From: CAWCWK01 sp963842125
Lineage (GTDB): Bacteria > Pseudomonadota > Alphaproteobacteria > Rhizobiales > CAWCWK01
Direction of reading: 5' to 3'
DNA: 64,000 nucleotides
Assembly (NCBI GenBank): GCA_963842125.1
Contig: CAWJFE010000001.1
Coordinates: 992,001-1,056,000 of the forward strand
Part shown: piece by piece, positions 25,600 to 34,441 of the stretch
How positions within the stretch are numbered: the first letter of the stretch is position 1
Layout of the letters: every line of letters begins with the position of its first letter
The notes under the pieces: model-generated
What the model saw: the letters and a program-made list of their open reading frames with translations, nothing else
Databases searched by the model: none
What the model was told of the DNA's origin: nothing
Program-made: the position numbers and the translations under genes

Positions 25600-27591
25600 A
25601 TGCTTCTGAAAGTGATCGCGAATTCAGCCATTGCGCTCGGCCTGGTGCTGGGTGGCCCCTTCGGCGTGCCGATGCTCGCGCGCGCTCAGACGTCGCCGGT
25701 GCTCACGACGCCGGGCCATGTCCAGAACCATGCTCAAGATCTCGCGGCCATCGATGCTCAGAGGTCGTTTGGCATGGGCGGCGGCGTGGGCGAAGCCCTG
25801 TCCTCCGGTCCGTTGTCCTCCGGCGTGCAGCCGCTCTGGGCCGAGGCGCCGGATGCGCTGGCGGCCCTCAGCCGGCAGGATGCAGGCCCGCTCTTCGTCG
25901 CGGCGCGGCAAGAGGCCGTGCGCGGCGGCATCGACGCGCAGCACCTTCTCGGCCTTCTCTATCGCGAGGGCATCGGCACCACGCGCGATCCCGTGCAGGC
26001 CGCGCTCTGGCTCTCGCGCGCCGCCGCCAACAGCAATCCGCTCGCGCAGCTCGTGCGCTGTGTCGATTCGACCGGGCTGCCGGGCGCCAGCGACTGCAAC
26101 CTCGCGGCCGAGGCCGGGGTGCCCCGCGCCCGCGCCATCGTCGCCTCGCGCCGGATCGAGCAGGGCCAGGACATCGAAGGCGCGCTCGCACTTCTCGCCG
26201 ATGCCGCCGGCCAGGGCGACAGCCTCGCCCTCATCCTCCTCGGCCGGCTCCACTATGACGGGTTCGATGCGACCTACGAGCCGGCCAAGGCCGTCTCCTA
26301 TTGGCAGCGCGCCTCCCTCCAGGGGGACGCCGAGGCCTACCGGCTGCTCGGTCTCGCCTATCTCGAAGGCGAGGGCGTCGAGCAGGAGACGGACCATGCG
26401 TTCGAGCTCTTCCTCGAGGCCGCGCATCGCGGCGACCCGCACGCCCAGCACCTCGTCGGCATCGCCTATTCGGACGGCTATCACCTGCCCTTCGACCGGG
26501 TGCAGTCGCTCGGTTGGGTCAACCTCGCCCGCGAGGGCCTGCGCGGCATGGTCGGTTACGACGAGGTCGCGGACGACTACAAGCGTCTGTTTAGCGGCCT
26601 GAGCCGGGCGGAAACGCTCCAGGCCGAGGCCTTCGTGCGCGCCTTCAAACCGATCGCGGACGAGCGCGGCGCGCTCTTCATCCCTGGCCCGCTCTTCACG
26701 CACCGCCTGCAGGAAGGCCTCGCCGCCGCCGGCTTCTCGCCGGGCGCGATCGACGGTCTGATGGGAGACGCGACGCACGAGGCCGTGACCCGTTTCCTCG
26801 CCTCCTATGGCCTCTCGTCCTCGCGGATGAACCAGCTCACGCTCTCCATCGTCGCGACCGTGTTGCAGACGCATGGCCGCGAGATCGGCGAGCCCCGTCT
26901 CGCGTCGGGGCCCTACAATCCGGGCACGCCCGTCGATCTGCCGCGCGGCTTCGACGATCTCAACGCCGCGCAGCGTCAGCTCTATTCCTACGGGACCGGA
27001 TTCTTCGTCGCCGACGGCGTGGTGGTGACCAACAATCACGTCATCCAGGCCTGCCGCGAGGTCCGCATCGAGGGCCTGGGCGAGACGCAGACGATCGGCA
27101 CCGACCCGGCCGCCGATCTCGCGCTCCTGCGAGTCGATCACACCCCCGACCGGATCGCGCGACTGCGTGACCGCGACCCCCGACAGGGCGAATCGGTCTA
27201 TGTCTACGGCTATCCGCTGCGCACCCTCCTCTCCAAGGGCGCAGTGATGACCGAGGGCATGGTCAACGCCCTGGCCGGCGTCTCCGATGATCAGGGCCAG
27301 ATGCAGATTTCGGCTGCCGTGCAGCCCGGCAATTCGGGCGGACCGCTCATCGACCGGTCCGGTCTCGTCGTCGGCATTGTCGCGGCGCGTATTCGCGACG
27401 AGATCGTCCTCGCCGGCGCCGGAGCGGTGCCGCAGAACGTAAACTTCGCCGTTAAGATGCCGGCCCTTTACGACCTTCTCGGCAAGCACGCGGTCGCCGT
27501 GGCCCCCACCGACAGCGCCCCTCGCCTGGACGCCGTCGACGTCGCCGATGAGGCGCGCGCCTACACGGTCGCCATCGAGTGCTGGCGCTGA
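25600..27591 (+). CDS. Exported Sel1-repeat / peptidoglycan-binding / trypsin-like protease
   Basis: A 663-residue exported multidomain protein. A signal peptide covers about residues 1-29 (ALGLVLGGPFGVPMLARAQ). Sel1-like repeats occupy roughly 95-310 (for example LLGLLYREGIGTTRDPVQAALW and YRLLGLAYLEGEGVEQETD, each cut here at the repeat edge). A putative peptidoglycan-binding domain follows at about 355-410 (LQEGLAAAGFSPGAIDGLMG). A trypsin-like domain ends the protein with His480 (TNNHVIQAC), Asp506 (AADLALLRVD) and Ser579 (QPGNSGGPL), a complete triad. It is likely a periplasmic protease tethered to the wall. GGGAGGGG nine bases before the ATG is a strong ribosome binding site. A short stem-loop follows the stop. 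Confidence 0.88.
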   Translation: MLLKVIANSAIALGLVLGGPFGVPMLARAQTSPVLTTPGHVQNHAQDLAAIDAQRSFGMGGGVGEALSSGPLSSGVQPLWAEAPDALAALSRQDAGPLFVAARQEAVRGGIDAQHLLGLLYREGIGTTRDPVQAALWLSRAAANSNPLAQLVRCVDSTGLPGASDCNLAAEAGVPRARAIVASRRIEQGQDIEGALALLADAAGQGDSLALILLGRLHYDGFDATYEPAKAVSYWQRASLQGDAEAYRLLGLAYLEGEGVEQETDHAFELFLEAAHRGDPHAQHLVGIAYSDGYHLPFDRVQSLGWVNLAREGLRGMVGYDEVADDYKRLFSGLSRAETLQAEAFVRAFKPIADERGALFIPGPLFTHRLQEGLAAAGFSPGAIDGLMGDATHEAVTRFLASYGLSSSRMNQLTLSIVATVLQTHGREIGEPRLASGPYNPGTPVDLPRGFDDLNAAQRQLYSYGTGFFVADGVVVTNNHVIQACREVRIEGLGETQTIGTDPAADLALLRVDHTPDRIARLRDRDPRQGESVYVYGYPLRTLLSKGAVMTEGMVNALAGVSDDQGQMQISAAVQPGNSGGPLIDRSGLVVGIVAARIRDEIVLAGAGAVPQNVNFAVKMPALYDLLGKHAVAVAPTDSAPRLDAVDVADEARAYTVAIECWR

Positions 27592-27596
27592 GGTTC

Positions 27597-27612
27597 CAGT
27601 AGAGCGCTACTG
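27597..27612. terminator. Stem-loop after the protease gene
   Basis: CAGTAG (27597-27602) pairs perfectly with CTACTG (27607-27612) around the loop AGCG, five bases after the protease stop codon. It lies between convergent genes. There is no T-run, so termination is inferred from position. Confidence 0.45.
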
Positions 27613-27715
27613 TCGGGCGTGGCTCTCCGTCAGGCCAATCGGTAGCGTCAGGTGACAATCGAAGCGTGCGAATGTGGTTGCGCCCCATGGCCTGGGAGCG
27701 CCACAAACTCTCGTG

Positions 27716-28708
27716 CTAACGATCGCTCAGTCCGAGCTTCTGCAGAAGACGGCGCAGGTTCAGCACTTCGGCCTCATCCAGTTCCTGCGTGCCCGCGCGC
27801 TCATGTTCCAAGGCGAGCGCTGTCAGGTTGCCCAGGCGGGCACGGCCCTCGGGCGTGATCTCGCAACGCAGGCCGTCCGTGATGTCTCCGGCAGCGGCGA
27901 GCTCCTGGCAGGCCGCTTCGAGACGCGTCTCGGAGAGGAGCGTCGCGCGCTGCAGCGTGTCCCGCTCCGTCGGTCCGGCCGCCGTCAGGATCGCGAGCAG
28001 CCGCATCTGCGCCTCGCTCGTTCCTCGCGTTGCGAGAGCGGCGGAGAAGCCCTTGAAGAGTTTGGCATAGGCCCGGTAGAGAAGCGGCAGCAGCAAGCCT
28101 TCGTCGGGCGCGGCGAGAATGCCGTTCTCCACCGTCTCCCGCTCCATCGGATGCGGGGCGACCGTTCCGTAGCGCCCTTCGGCGAATACGAGGACGGAAT
28201 GGCGATACCGCTGGAAGCGCGCCACCCGCCCGATGATGATGAGGTGGTCTCCCGCCTCAACGGTTCGCTCCAGCCGGCACTCGAAGGTCGCGGCGGCATC
28301 CGGCATCAACGGCACGCCGCCGACGCCTGCCGTCCAGTCGAGCCCGGCGAACTTGTCGTCGCCTGGCGCGATGCCCCGGCCGGCGAACCGGTTGGAGAGG
28401 TCGATCTGATCGACACCGAGAACCGAGAAGGCGAAGTGCTCCGCCTTGGCGAAGATGTCGTAGGACTTGGCTCGGTCGTCGAGTGACCAGAGGACGAGCG
28501 GCGGGTCGAGCGAGACCGAGGAGAAGGAGTTGGCCGTCATGCCGATTGGCGTGCCGTCCGGCGCGCGGCACGTCACGATCGTCACGCCGGTCGCGAACTG
28601 GCCGAGCGCACGGCGCAGGGCTCGCGTGTCCTGAGGGACGGTGCGTGTCGTCGCCTCGGAAGGCGCGGATGCTGTCGTCGGGGCGTCGGGCTTCGTCGCG
28701 TCGTCCAC
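27716..28708 (-). CDS. Flavin reductase with C-terminal winged-helix domain
   Basis: A 330-residue fusion. Residues 25-190 form a flavin reductase-like FMN domain of the HpaC/StyB kind: LGQFATGVTIVTCRAPDG, GMTANSFSSVSLDPPLVL and FAFSVLGVDQIDLSNRFAG. The remaining 140 residues resemble a MarR-type winged helix (RLLAILTAAGPTERDTLQ and TPEGRARLGNLTALALEHE). The GTG at 28708 is chosen because AGGAG lies five bases upstream and the frame further up is the shadow of the oxygenase gene. Such proteins reduce flavin for a monooxygenase; the extra domain could sense substrate or simply mediate dimerisation. No two-component monooxygenase is adjacent. Confidence 0.85.
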   Translation of the reverse strand: MDDATKPDAPTTASAPSEATTRTVPQDTRALRRALGQFATGVTIVTCRAPDGTPIGMTANSFSSVSLDPPLVLWSLDDRAKSYDIFAKAEHFAFSVLGVDQIDLSNRFAGRGIAPGDDKFAGLDWTAGVGGVPLMPDAAATFECRLERTVEAGDHLIIIGRVARFQRYRHSVLVFAEGRYGTVAPHPMERETVENGILAAPDEGLLLPLLYRAYAKLFKGFSAALATRGTSEAQMRLLAILTAAGPTERDTLQRATLLSETRLEAACQELAAAGDITDGLRCEITPEGRARLGNLTALALEHERAGTQELDEAEVLNLRRLLQKLGLSDR

Positions 28709-28836
28709 GGGGTCTCCTCGGCGGGTCCGGCCTCGATAGCGCAGGCCCTGCGAAGGTGCCAGTCCCGCTCCAGTGCTAGCCCGGCCTAACCTCCAGCCGG
28801 CGTCCGTGCGTTCGGGAACTCTGGGTCTGGGAGAGA

Positions 28837-29538
28837 CTAGCCGGCCGTGACGGGCGTGTCGGGATAGGCCAGCTGCTCGCGCGCGCGCCAATCTGGCGTG
28901 ACGTAGTTGACGATCAGCGAGCGGCGAACGCCGTGGATCGGGCGCTTCTCGAAGCCGTGATAGGTGTCGTCTCCGGGCACGAAGGCCATCGCGGTGCCGG
29001 GGCCGAAGGGCGAGCGGGCGACGGGCGCGGCGTCGGCATCGTAGATATCGGTCCCGAGCTGGTCGTGGCCTTCGCCGCTCGACAGATAGAGCAAGAGCGT
29101 GAAGCGCTTGACGCCGAGATCGGTATGGGGCTCCAGCCAGAACCCGTCGGTGTCGAGCGCATACTCGACCCGGAGGCTCGTTCCGTCGAGGTCGGTCCCG
29201 AAGGCGGACGCGATCGCGGCGACGGTCTCGGGCGCCTGGAAGGCGGCGCACAGCGCCTCCGCGATCGGCTGGTCGCGGCGCGTCTCGACGTCGAAATAGC
29301 TGCGGGACTTGTTGTGGATCTCGCGCCGTCCGGATTCACCGGCGAGATCCGGCACGTCGGCCGGCACAGCGTGGATGGCCGCGATCGCCTCCGGCGTCAG
29401 CATGTCGTGGAGGATCGCATAGGGGTAGGGGGCCGCGTGCGACTCCCGGGCGGCGAGACTGTCGAGAATGCGCGTGCGCAGATCGTCGGTGGAGAGATCA
29501 TCGGTCGGGGAGGCGTCTGGCGAGAGAGCGAGGGTCAC
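28837..29538 (-). CDS. 2OG-Fe(II) oxygenase family protein
   Basis: A 233-residue protein with the double-stranded beta-helix motif of Fe(II)/2-oxoglutarate dioxygenases. The iron-binding HxD is in FWLEPHTDLGVKRFTLLLYL; the distal histidine is one of those in TYHGFEKRPIHGVRRSLIV, and the Arg after it is suited to bind 2-oxoglutarate. Similar proteins are found beside polysaccharide or methyltransferase genes, but the substrate is unknown. It lies upstream of the flavin reductase on the same strand with a 128-bp gap and 41 bp downstream of the TPR lipoprotein gene. Confidence 0.8.
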   Translation of the reverse strand: MTLALSPDASPTDDLSTDDLRTRILDSLAARESHAAPYPYAILHDMLTPEAIAAIHAVPADVPDLAGESGRREIHNKSRSYFDVETRRDQPIAEALCAAFQAPETVAAIASAFGTDLDGTSLRVEYALDTDGFWLEPHTDLGVKRFTLLLYLSSGEGHDQLGTDIYDADAAPVARSPFGPGTAMAFVPGDDTYHGFEKRPIHGVRRSLIVNYVTPDWRAREQLAYPDTPVTAG

Positions 29539-29579
29539 GGCGTATCCAATATCGGTGGCGTATCGAAGCGCGAGGCGGA

Positions 29580-30428
29580 CTAGAGCGCGCGCAGGCCTTG
29601 CTTGGCGGGCGCGTAGTTCGCGTTGAGCGACAGCGCCTTCTGGAACGAGGCCAGCGCCTTGCCGCGATCACCGAGCGCCGTGTAGGCGTCGCCCCGGTTC
29701 GACCAGGCCTGATAGTAGTTCTTGTCGATGATGACGGCCTGATTGAAATCGTCGATCGACTTTTGCGTCTGACCGAGCGCGAGACGGCTCTGTCCGCGCC
29801 CGTTGAAGGGCTCGGGCGTGCCGGCGTCGAGCGAGATGGCGCTCGAGAAATCGTCGATCGCCAACTGGTGCTGGCCCTGCGCCTGATAGGTCAGGCCCCG
29901 GCTGTGGAAGGCCTGCGGGTCGCCCTTGATGTCCAGGGCGCGGTTGTAGTCGTTGATGGCGAGCTGGAGCTGGCCGTTGAGCCGGTAGACGTCGCCGCGA
30001 CCGATATAGGCCTGCTGATAGGCCGGATCGATCTGGACGGCACGGTTGTAGTCGGCGAGGGCGGCCGGGAAGTTGGCCTGGCGCCGCAACACGAGGGCGC
30101 GGTTGGCATAGGCTTCGCGCAGGTTGGGATTGATCTGGATCGCGCGGCCGAAATCGGCCAGCGCCTGCTCGTTGCGCCCCGCGCGGGCGAACGCCGTGCC
30201 GCGCACGTTGAGCGCCGACGCGTCGTTCGGATTGCTCTCCACGACGTCGGTCAACGAGGCGATGTTCTGGGGCGAGCCGGCCGCGCTGTCGACCAGGCCG
30301 CCGCTCTGGATCGTCTGACACGCCGCCGTGCCGGCCAGTAGCGCGGCCGCGGCTATGCGTAGGGCGAGCGTCCGGATACGGGAGGACGAGGGGCGGATAG
30401 GGTCCGCAATGGTAAGCTCGGGGATCAT
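29580..30428 (-). CDS. Tetratricopeptide-repeat lipoprotein (NlpI-like)
   Basis: A 282-residue lipid-anchored TPR protein. The signal segment TLALRIAAAALLAGTAAC ends in a lipobox cysteine near residue 37. At least six TPR units follow, for example NVRGTAFARAGRNEQALADF, YANRALVLRRQANFPAALAD and WSNRGDAYTALGDRGKALAS. The organisation resembles NlpI, a scaffold for periplasmic peptidoglycan enzymes, but the sequence similarity is only that of TPR proteins. The ATG at 30428 (MIPELTIAD) has AGGT ten bases upstream and puts the signal peptide close to the N-terminus. A longer frame from 30500 is less likely. Confidence 0.85.
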   Translation of the reverse strand: MIPELTIADPIRPSSSRIRTLALRIAAAALLAGTAACQTIQSGGLVDSAAGSPQNIASLTDVVESNPNDASALNVRGTAFARAGRNEQALADFGRAIQINPNLREAYANRALVLRRQANFPAALADYNRAVQIDPAYQQAYIGRGDVYRLNGQLQLAINDYNRALDIKGDPQAFHSRGLTYQAQGQHQLAIDDFSSAISLDAGTPEPFNGRGQSRLALGQTQKSIDDFNQAVIIDKNYYQAWSNRGDAYTALGDRGKALASFQKALSLNANYAPAKQGLRAL

Positions 30429-30500
30429 CGATCGAAGACCTTTCGGTGCCTGCCGGGGGCCCATCCGAAGCGGGCTCTCGCAACACATGGCGCCTCCCAT

Positions 30501-30518
30501 GGGCCGTAAATGCGGCCC
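30501..30518. terminator. Stem-loop after the chemoreceptor gene
   Basis: GGGCCG (30501-30506) pairs perfectly with CGGCCC (30513-30518) around a 6-nt AT-rich loop. On the minus strand it lies about 50 bp past the chemoreceptor stop and 70 bp before the TPR gene, fitting a terminator between the two. Confidence 0.45.
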
Positions 30519-30570
30519 GTCTTTGGCGCGCTCGTCTTCGTGTGCGCGGTCTTCGTCTCCCGCCTCGCGA

Positions 30571-32052
30571 TCAGCCCCGGGTCTTCACGAAGGTCCGCAC
30601 GTCGTCGCTCAGCGTACCCGAGAACTCGCTGAGGCTGCGGGCGAGGCCTCGGGCCGATTTGGCGGCCGCGCCCGTGTCGCGCGAGGCCTTGGTGACGCCG
30701 CCGATGTTTCGGGTCACGTCGGCCGTCGTCGCGCTCTGCTCCTCGACTGCGGCGGCGATCTGCGCGGCGATCTCGTCGATGCTCGCCACGTTCCGCCGGG
30801 CCCGGCCGATCGCCTCGACGACGGATCCGGTCATGGTCTGCACGGTCCCGATCTGGCGGCGGATGTCGTCGGTGGCGCGTGTCGTCTGCATGGCGAGGTT
30901 CTTGACCTCCTCGGCGACGACGGCGAAACCCCGTCCCGCATCGCCGGCGCGGGTGGCCTCGATCGTCGCGTTGAGGGCGAGGAGGTTCGTCTGCCGGGCG
31001 ACGGTGTCGATGACCTGGATGACGGTGCCGATCTCCTTGGCCGTCGCGCCCAGTTGTTGCGCCAACTCGTCCGCCGTCGACATCTCCCGCGAGACCTCCG
31101 TCGTGCGGGTCGACGATTCCGAGACGCGGGACGAGATGTCCGCGATCGCCGTCGAGAGCTCCTCGGCCGATCCGAGAACGCTGGAGGCCAGCTGCTCGCC
31201 CTCTTCCGCACAATCGAGCATGGCCCGCGCCGAGGTGTCCATTTCGGACGCCGCCTCCGACATGTGCTCGACGACCTCGGTGACGCTCTCGGCCATCGTG
31301 ATCCGATCGGTGATGACCGACCAGGTCAGCATCGGGCCGATATAGTGGTCGCCCTCCACGATGGCCGACACATCGAGGCTGAGCACCTCCGGCCCGACGC
31401 GGATATTCGCCCGGTGGGGCAGATTGTCGGGGTCGGCCAGCATGCGGCGCTGATGCGTGGGGTTCTTGTGGAAGATGTCGATCGAGCTGCCGAGAACGTC
31501 GTCGGCCGACACGTCGAGATGCTTCTCCACGTCCCGCAGCGTCGCGAGGCTCGTCGCGTTCATATAGCCGATGCGGAACTCGTTCTCCGGGTCGGCCATC
31601 ATGACGTTGATCGGCATGGCATCGATCATCTGCATGAGGCGTCTCACGCGGCGCTCCTCGGCGACCTTCTCCGTCACGACGCTCCAGGACAGCACGGCAT
31701 GGGTATAGCACCCCGATTGATCGTGCAGCGCATCGATCTGGAGGTCGAGCACCTCCTCGCCGACCGTGATGCGCGTGGAATGCGGCAGGTTGGCGGGATC
31801 GGCGAGCATCGCACGCTGATGGCCGAGCCTCGCGTGGAAGACATCGATGGACGTGCCTACAATCTCCTCGGGATCGATCTTGAGGACGTGCCGGATCGCA
31901 TGGAGCGTCGTGACCGATGCCAGATTCGCATAGTCGATGCGGAACGTGCTGATATCACAGGTCATGACCGCGACCGGCAGGGCATTGATGACCTGGCGAA
32001 AGTCGACGGTGGCCTGCCGGGACTTCATGCGGGATAGGGCTAGGAAGGCCAT
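30571..32052 (-). CDS. Soluble PAS-domain methyl-accepting chemotaxis protein
   Basis: A 493-residue chemoreceptor with no membrane helix, so it should act in the cytosol. Two related sensor domains of PAS type lie at about 15-130 (VINALPVAVMTCDISTFRIDY) and 140-255 (MIDAMPINVMMADPENEFRIGY); both share the pattern IGTSIDVFH/LGSSIDIFH and QRRMLADPxNLPH, showing internal duplication. The signalling domain spans about 265-490 and keeps the hairpin tip RQTNLLALNATIEATRAGDA and GRGFAVVAEEVKNLA. No C-terminal CheR-docking pentapeptide is present. No che genes lie in the window. It is divergent from the metalloprotease gene across 390 bp. Confidence 0.9.
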   Translation of the reverse strand: MAFLALSRMKSRQATVDFRQVINALPVAVMTCDISTFRIDYANLASVTTLHAIRHVLKIDPEEIVGTSIDVFHARLGHQRAMLADPANLPHSTRITVGEEVLDLQIDALHDQSGCYTHAVLSWSVVTEKVAEERRVRRLMQMIDAMPINVMMADPENEFRIGYMNATSLATLRDVEKHLDVSADDVLGSSIDIFHKNPTHQRRMLADPDNLPHRANIRVGPEVLSLDVSAIVEGDHYIGPMLTWSVITDRITMAESVTEVVEHMSEAASEMDTSARAMLDCAEEGEQLASSVLGSAEELSTAIADISSRVSESSTRTTEVSREMSTADELAQQLGATAKEIGTVIQVIDTVARQTNLLALNATIEATRAGDAGRGFAVVAEEVKNLAMQTTRATDDIRRQIGTVQTMTGSVVEAIGRARRNVASIDEIAAQIAAAVEEQSATTADVTRNIGGVTKASRDTGAAAKSARGLARSLSEFSGTLSDDVRTFVKTRG

Positions 32053-32439
32053 AGTACTTCTCTAAACCAAAAGTTGCGGTTGGGAGAATGGTCGGCGGGT
32101 GGTTAATCCTCGGTTAAGGCTCTACGGGTCGCCAGCGGGGGCGTTCTCCGCCACCGATCTCTCGATCGGCAATGCCACATCAGTCTCGAATCGGTCGAGT
32201 TTGATGCAGATGCGATCGGTGAACTCCACCGCCACGCAATACGCTATCGTCACTATCAATCTATAGTTGAATCAAAAGACGATGGTGGCCTGTGATTTCG
32301 AGGCGGGCCGACCACCGCGTGATCGCCGAGCGGGTCGACGCCGTCTTCGCCGGCCTTTGAACCTGGCGGCACCCACCCGCCGTCCGTCTCCTGAGCGGCG
32401 TAAAGACATCGTCAACGTTTCTGTCACATTCGATGTCCC
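32053..32439. other. Divergent promoter region between the chemoreceptor and metalloprotease genes
   Basis: About 390 bp without a credible gene, locally AT-richer than its surroundings (for example the stretch at 32236-32285 with TATCAATCTATAGTTGAATC). It must hold both divergent promoters. The near-palindrome TCAATCTATAGTTGA could be an operator, but is imperfect. Confidence 0.5.
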
Positions 32440-34017
32440 ATGATGGCACGCGGCCTCGGGCACACCTTGGATGGCCCGGCGGGCTTGGAACTGGGGACGA
32501 TGGCGATGGCGACGACGGTCAGGGATTTCACGGCACTCATCAGCGACGATAGCTGGACGGGCATGTCGGGCCAGTCGGCTTTCTTCACCTATAGCTTTCC
32601 CGACACGATGCCGTTCTATCTCCTCGGCGAGTTCGGTGCGTCCGCCCCGAGCTATCGGCCCTTCGCGCCGAGCCTGCGCGCCGATGTCGCCAACGCCTTC
32701 TCGCAGCTCGAGGCCGCCATCGGCGTGCGCTTCTTCGAGGTCGCCGAGGGCGGCACGCTCGCCTTCCATCTGATGGACTTCGTGCCCTCCGGATCGGCGA
32801 ACGAGGGCGGTTTCGCCTATTCGACGCAGATCAAAGCGCTGCTCGACCCGGCGATCGCGGAGGATGCCTTCTGGGGCGACGTCTTCCTCAACACGGGCGA
32901 GTACGACACCGTACCCAACGACACCTGGCTGACGACCGTGATGCACGAGATCGGCCACGCGCTCGGCTTCGACCACCCGCATGACGGGCAGCGCATTCTC
33001 GCCAAGGACCTCGACACGTCTTCCAACACGGTGATGAGCTATAACGGCCCGGACGTGCCGACCTGGCAGCACATGGACCTCGACGGGCTGCGCCAGCTCT
33101 ATGGAACGTCGGCCGATTTCGGCAGCCACCTCACGGGCCACGGCTTCGATGCGGCCACGGGCGTCCTCAGCCAGGCGGCGGGCGACGGGGCGCAGACGCT
33201 TTTCGGCGTCTTCTCGCGCGACGTGCTGCGCGCCGGCGCCGGCGACGACACGGTCTACGCCTCGCTCGGCGCCGACACGGTCTTCGCCGGCGAGGGCGCC
33301 GACAAGGTGGATGGCGGGGCTGGCGACGACGTCATCCTGGCCGGAGCGGGCGCCGACAGCGTGACGGGCGGCTCTGGGGCCGACACGATCTACATGGGCG
33401 CGGGCGACGATACCGTCTCGGCCGCGCTCGACGACGGCGCGGACGTGATCGGCGGCGGCGTCGGCAACGACGTGCTGATGGCGGGCGCGGGCGCCGACAC
33501 CGTCTTTGGCGGCCAGGCGGGCGGCATCGCGGGCGCCGACGTCATCGAGGCCGGCGCCGGGGCCGACCTCGTCTTTGGCGGGCGCGGCGCCGAGGCGCTC
33601 GAGAACGACCGTATCGACGGCGGCTCCGGCAACGACACGGTCTATGCCGGCGCTGGTGCCGACAGCCTTGGCGGCGGGGCTGGCGATGATCTTCTCTTCG
33701 GCGGCGCGGGCGCCGACACGATCGACGCGGACGCCGGCAACGACACCATCTGGGGCGGTGCCGGTAACGATGCCATGCAGGGTTTTGGCGGTGCCGACGT
33801 CTTCGGCTTCGCAGGCGGCTCCGGCACCGACACGATCTTCGACTTCTCGGCGGGTGCGGACGTGCTCTGGCTCACCGGCACCGCGACGCGCTTTGCCTCC
33901 CTCGCCGACGTTCAGGCCGCCGCCAGCGGCACCGTTCTCGATCTCGGCGGCGGTGCCAGCGTCCAGCTCAACGTCGCGATCGCGAGCCTCGGCGAGGCCA
34001 ACGTCCTCTTCGGCTGA
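32440..34017 (+). CDS. M10 serralysin-type RTX metalloprotease
   Basis: A 525-residue secreted zinc metalloprotease. The metzincin zinc site VMHEIGHALGFDH lies at residues 168-179 and the Met-turn is NTVMSYNG near 200. From about 230 the chain is an RTX region with many calcium-binding nonapeptides (GAGDDTVYA, GGAGDDVIL, GGSGNDTVY, GGAGDDLLF and others), and the C-terminus ends in hydrophobic VLFG as in type I secretion signals. There is no N-terminal signal peptide, as expected for ABC-type (T1SS) export. No T1SS genes or protease inhibitor are adjacent. The start at 32440 or the ATG at 32500 are both possible. Nutrient acquisition is the usual role; this is inferred. Confidence 0.9.
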   Translation: MMARGLGHTLDGPAGLELGTMAMATTVRDFTALISDDSWTGMSGQSAFFTYSFPDTMPFYLLGEFGASAPSYRPFAPSLRADVANAFSQLEAAIGVRFFEVAEGGTLAFHLMDFVPSGSANEGGFAYSTQIKALLDPAIAEDAFWGDVFLNTGEYDTVPNDTWLTTVMHEIGHALGFDHPHDGQRILAKDLDTSSNTVMSYNGPDVPTWQHMDLDGLRQLYGTSADFGSHLTGHGFDAATGVLSQAAGDGAQTLFGVFSRDVLRAGAGDDTVYASLGADTVFAGEGADKVDGGAGDDVILAGAGADSVTGGSGADTIYMGAGDDTVSAALDDGADVIGGGVGNDVLMAGAGADTVFGGQAGGIAGADVIEAGAGADLVFGGRGAEALENDRIDGGSGNDTVYAGAGADSLGGGAGDDLLFGGAGADTIDADAGNDTIWGGAGNDAMQGFGGADVFGFAGGSGTDTIFDFSAGADVLWLTGTATRFASLADVQAAASGTVLDLGGGASVQLNVAIASLGEANVLFG

Positions 34018-34441
34018 CGGTCGGGCGAAGGCGAAGCCGTCGCCTGCCAATCTATCCCGAACCCCTCCCGCCGCGGCCGCCAATGGGCCTGCGAAGCCGC
34101 ACGACGCTTCGCAGATGGCTGTCTTAACCTAGAAACAAGTGTTTTCGCGTTGCTGTCTGCTGGAGACGCCAGTAGGGGGGGGCTTTATATGCGCGGATTC
34201 AGAGCCCGTTCACGCGTGGCGACTACCGGTCTGCCGGGCCGGATCTGCGGGAAGGCGACGAGCCGGCGCGATCGCCCGACGGGCCAAGCCCTCCATCGAT
34301 CGGCATCCCGCCCCCGGGCGGGTCACGGTCCTCGGCGACGATGATGTCCCGGCGGTATTCCCACCAGCAATAGTCCCATGTCCCACGCTTGAAGGGGCAA
34401 TGCCCCTTCGAGGTCGCTCCCGTCCGATTGCGAAAGATCCC
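34018..34441. other. Long leader region upstream of the penta-PAS chemoreceptor
   Basis: About 420 bp between the metalloprotease stop and the chemoreceptor ATG. The chemoreceptor frame stays open upstream to 34139, but those 101 codons are Arg/Pro-rich and match nothing, so the region is treated as untranslated leader and promoter. It contains a strong stem-loop at 34388-34412. Confidence 0.5.
34388..34412 (+). promoter_or_regulatory. Strong stem-loop in the chemoreceptor leader
   Basis: CTTGAAGGGGC (34388-34398) pairs with GCCCCTTCGAG (34402-34412) around a 3-nt loop, an 11-bp stem with a single G-T pair. It ends 29 bases before the ATG and is not followed by a T-run. An RNA-level control element or protein site is possible. 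Confidence 0.5.

Noticed and set aside
34139..34441. N-terminal extension of the penta-PAS chemoreceptor
   Set aside because: The 101 codons before 34442 are Arg/Pro-rich, match no domain and contain a stable stem-loop; the first PAS domain starts right after the later ATG.
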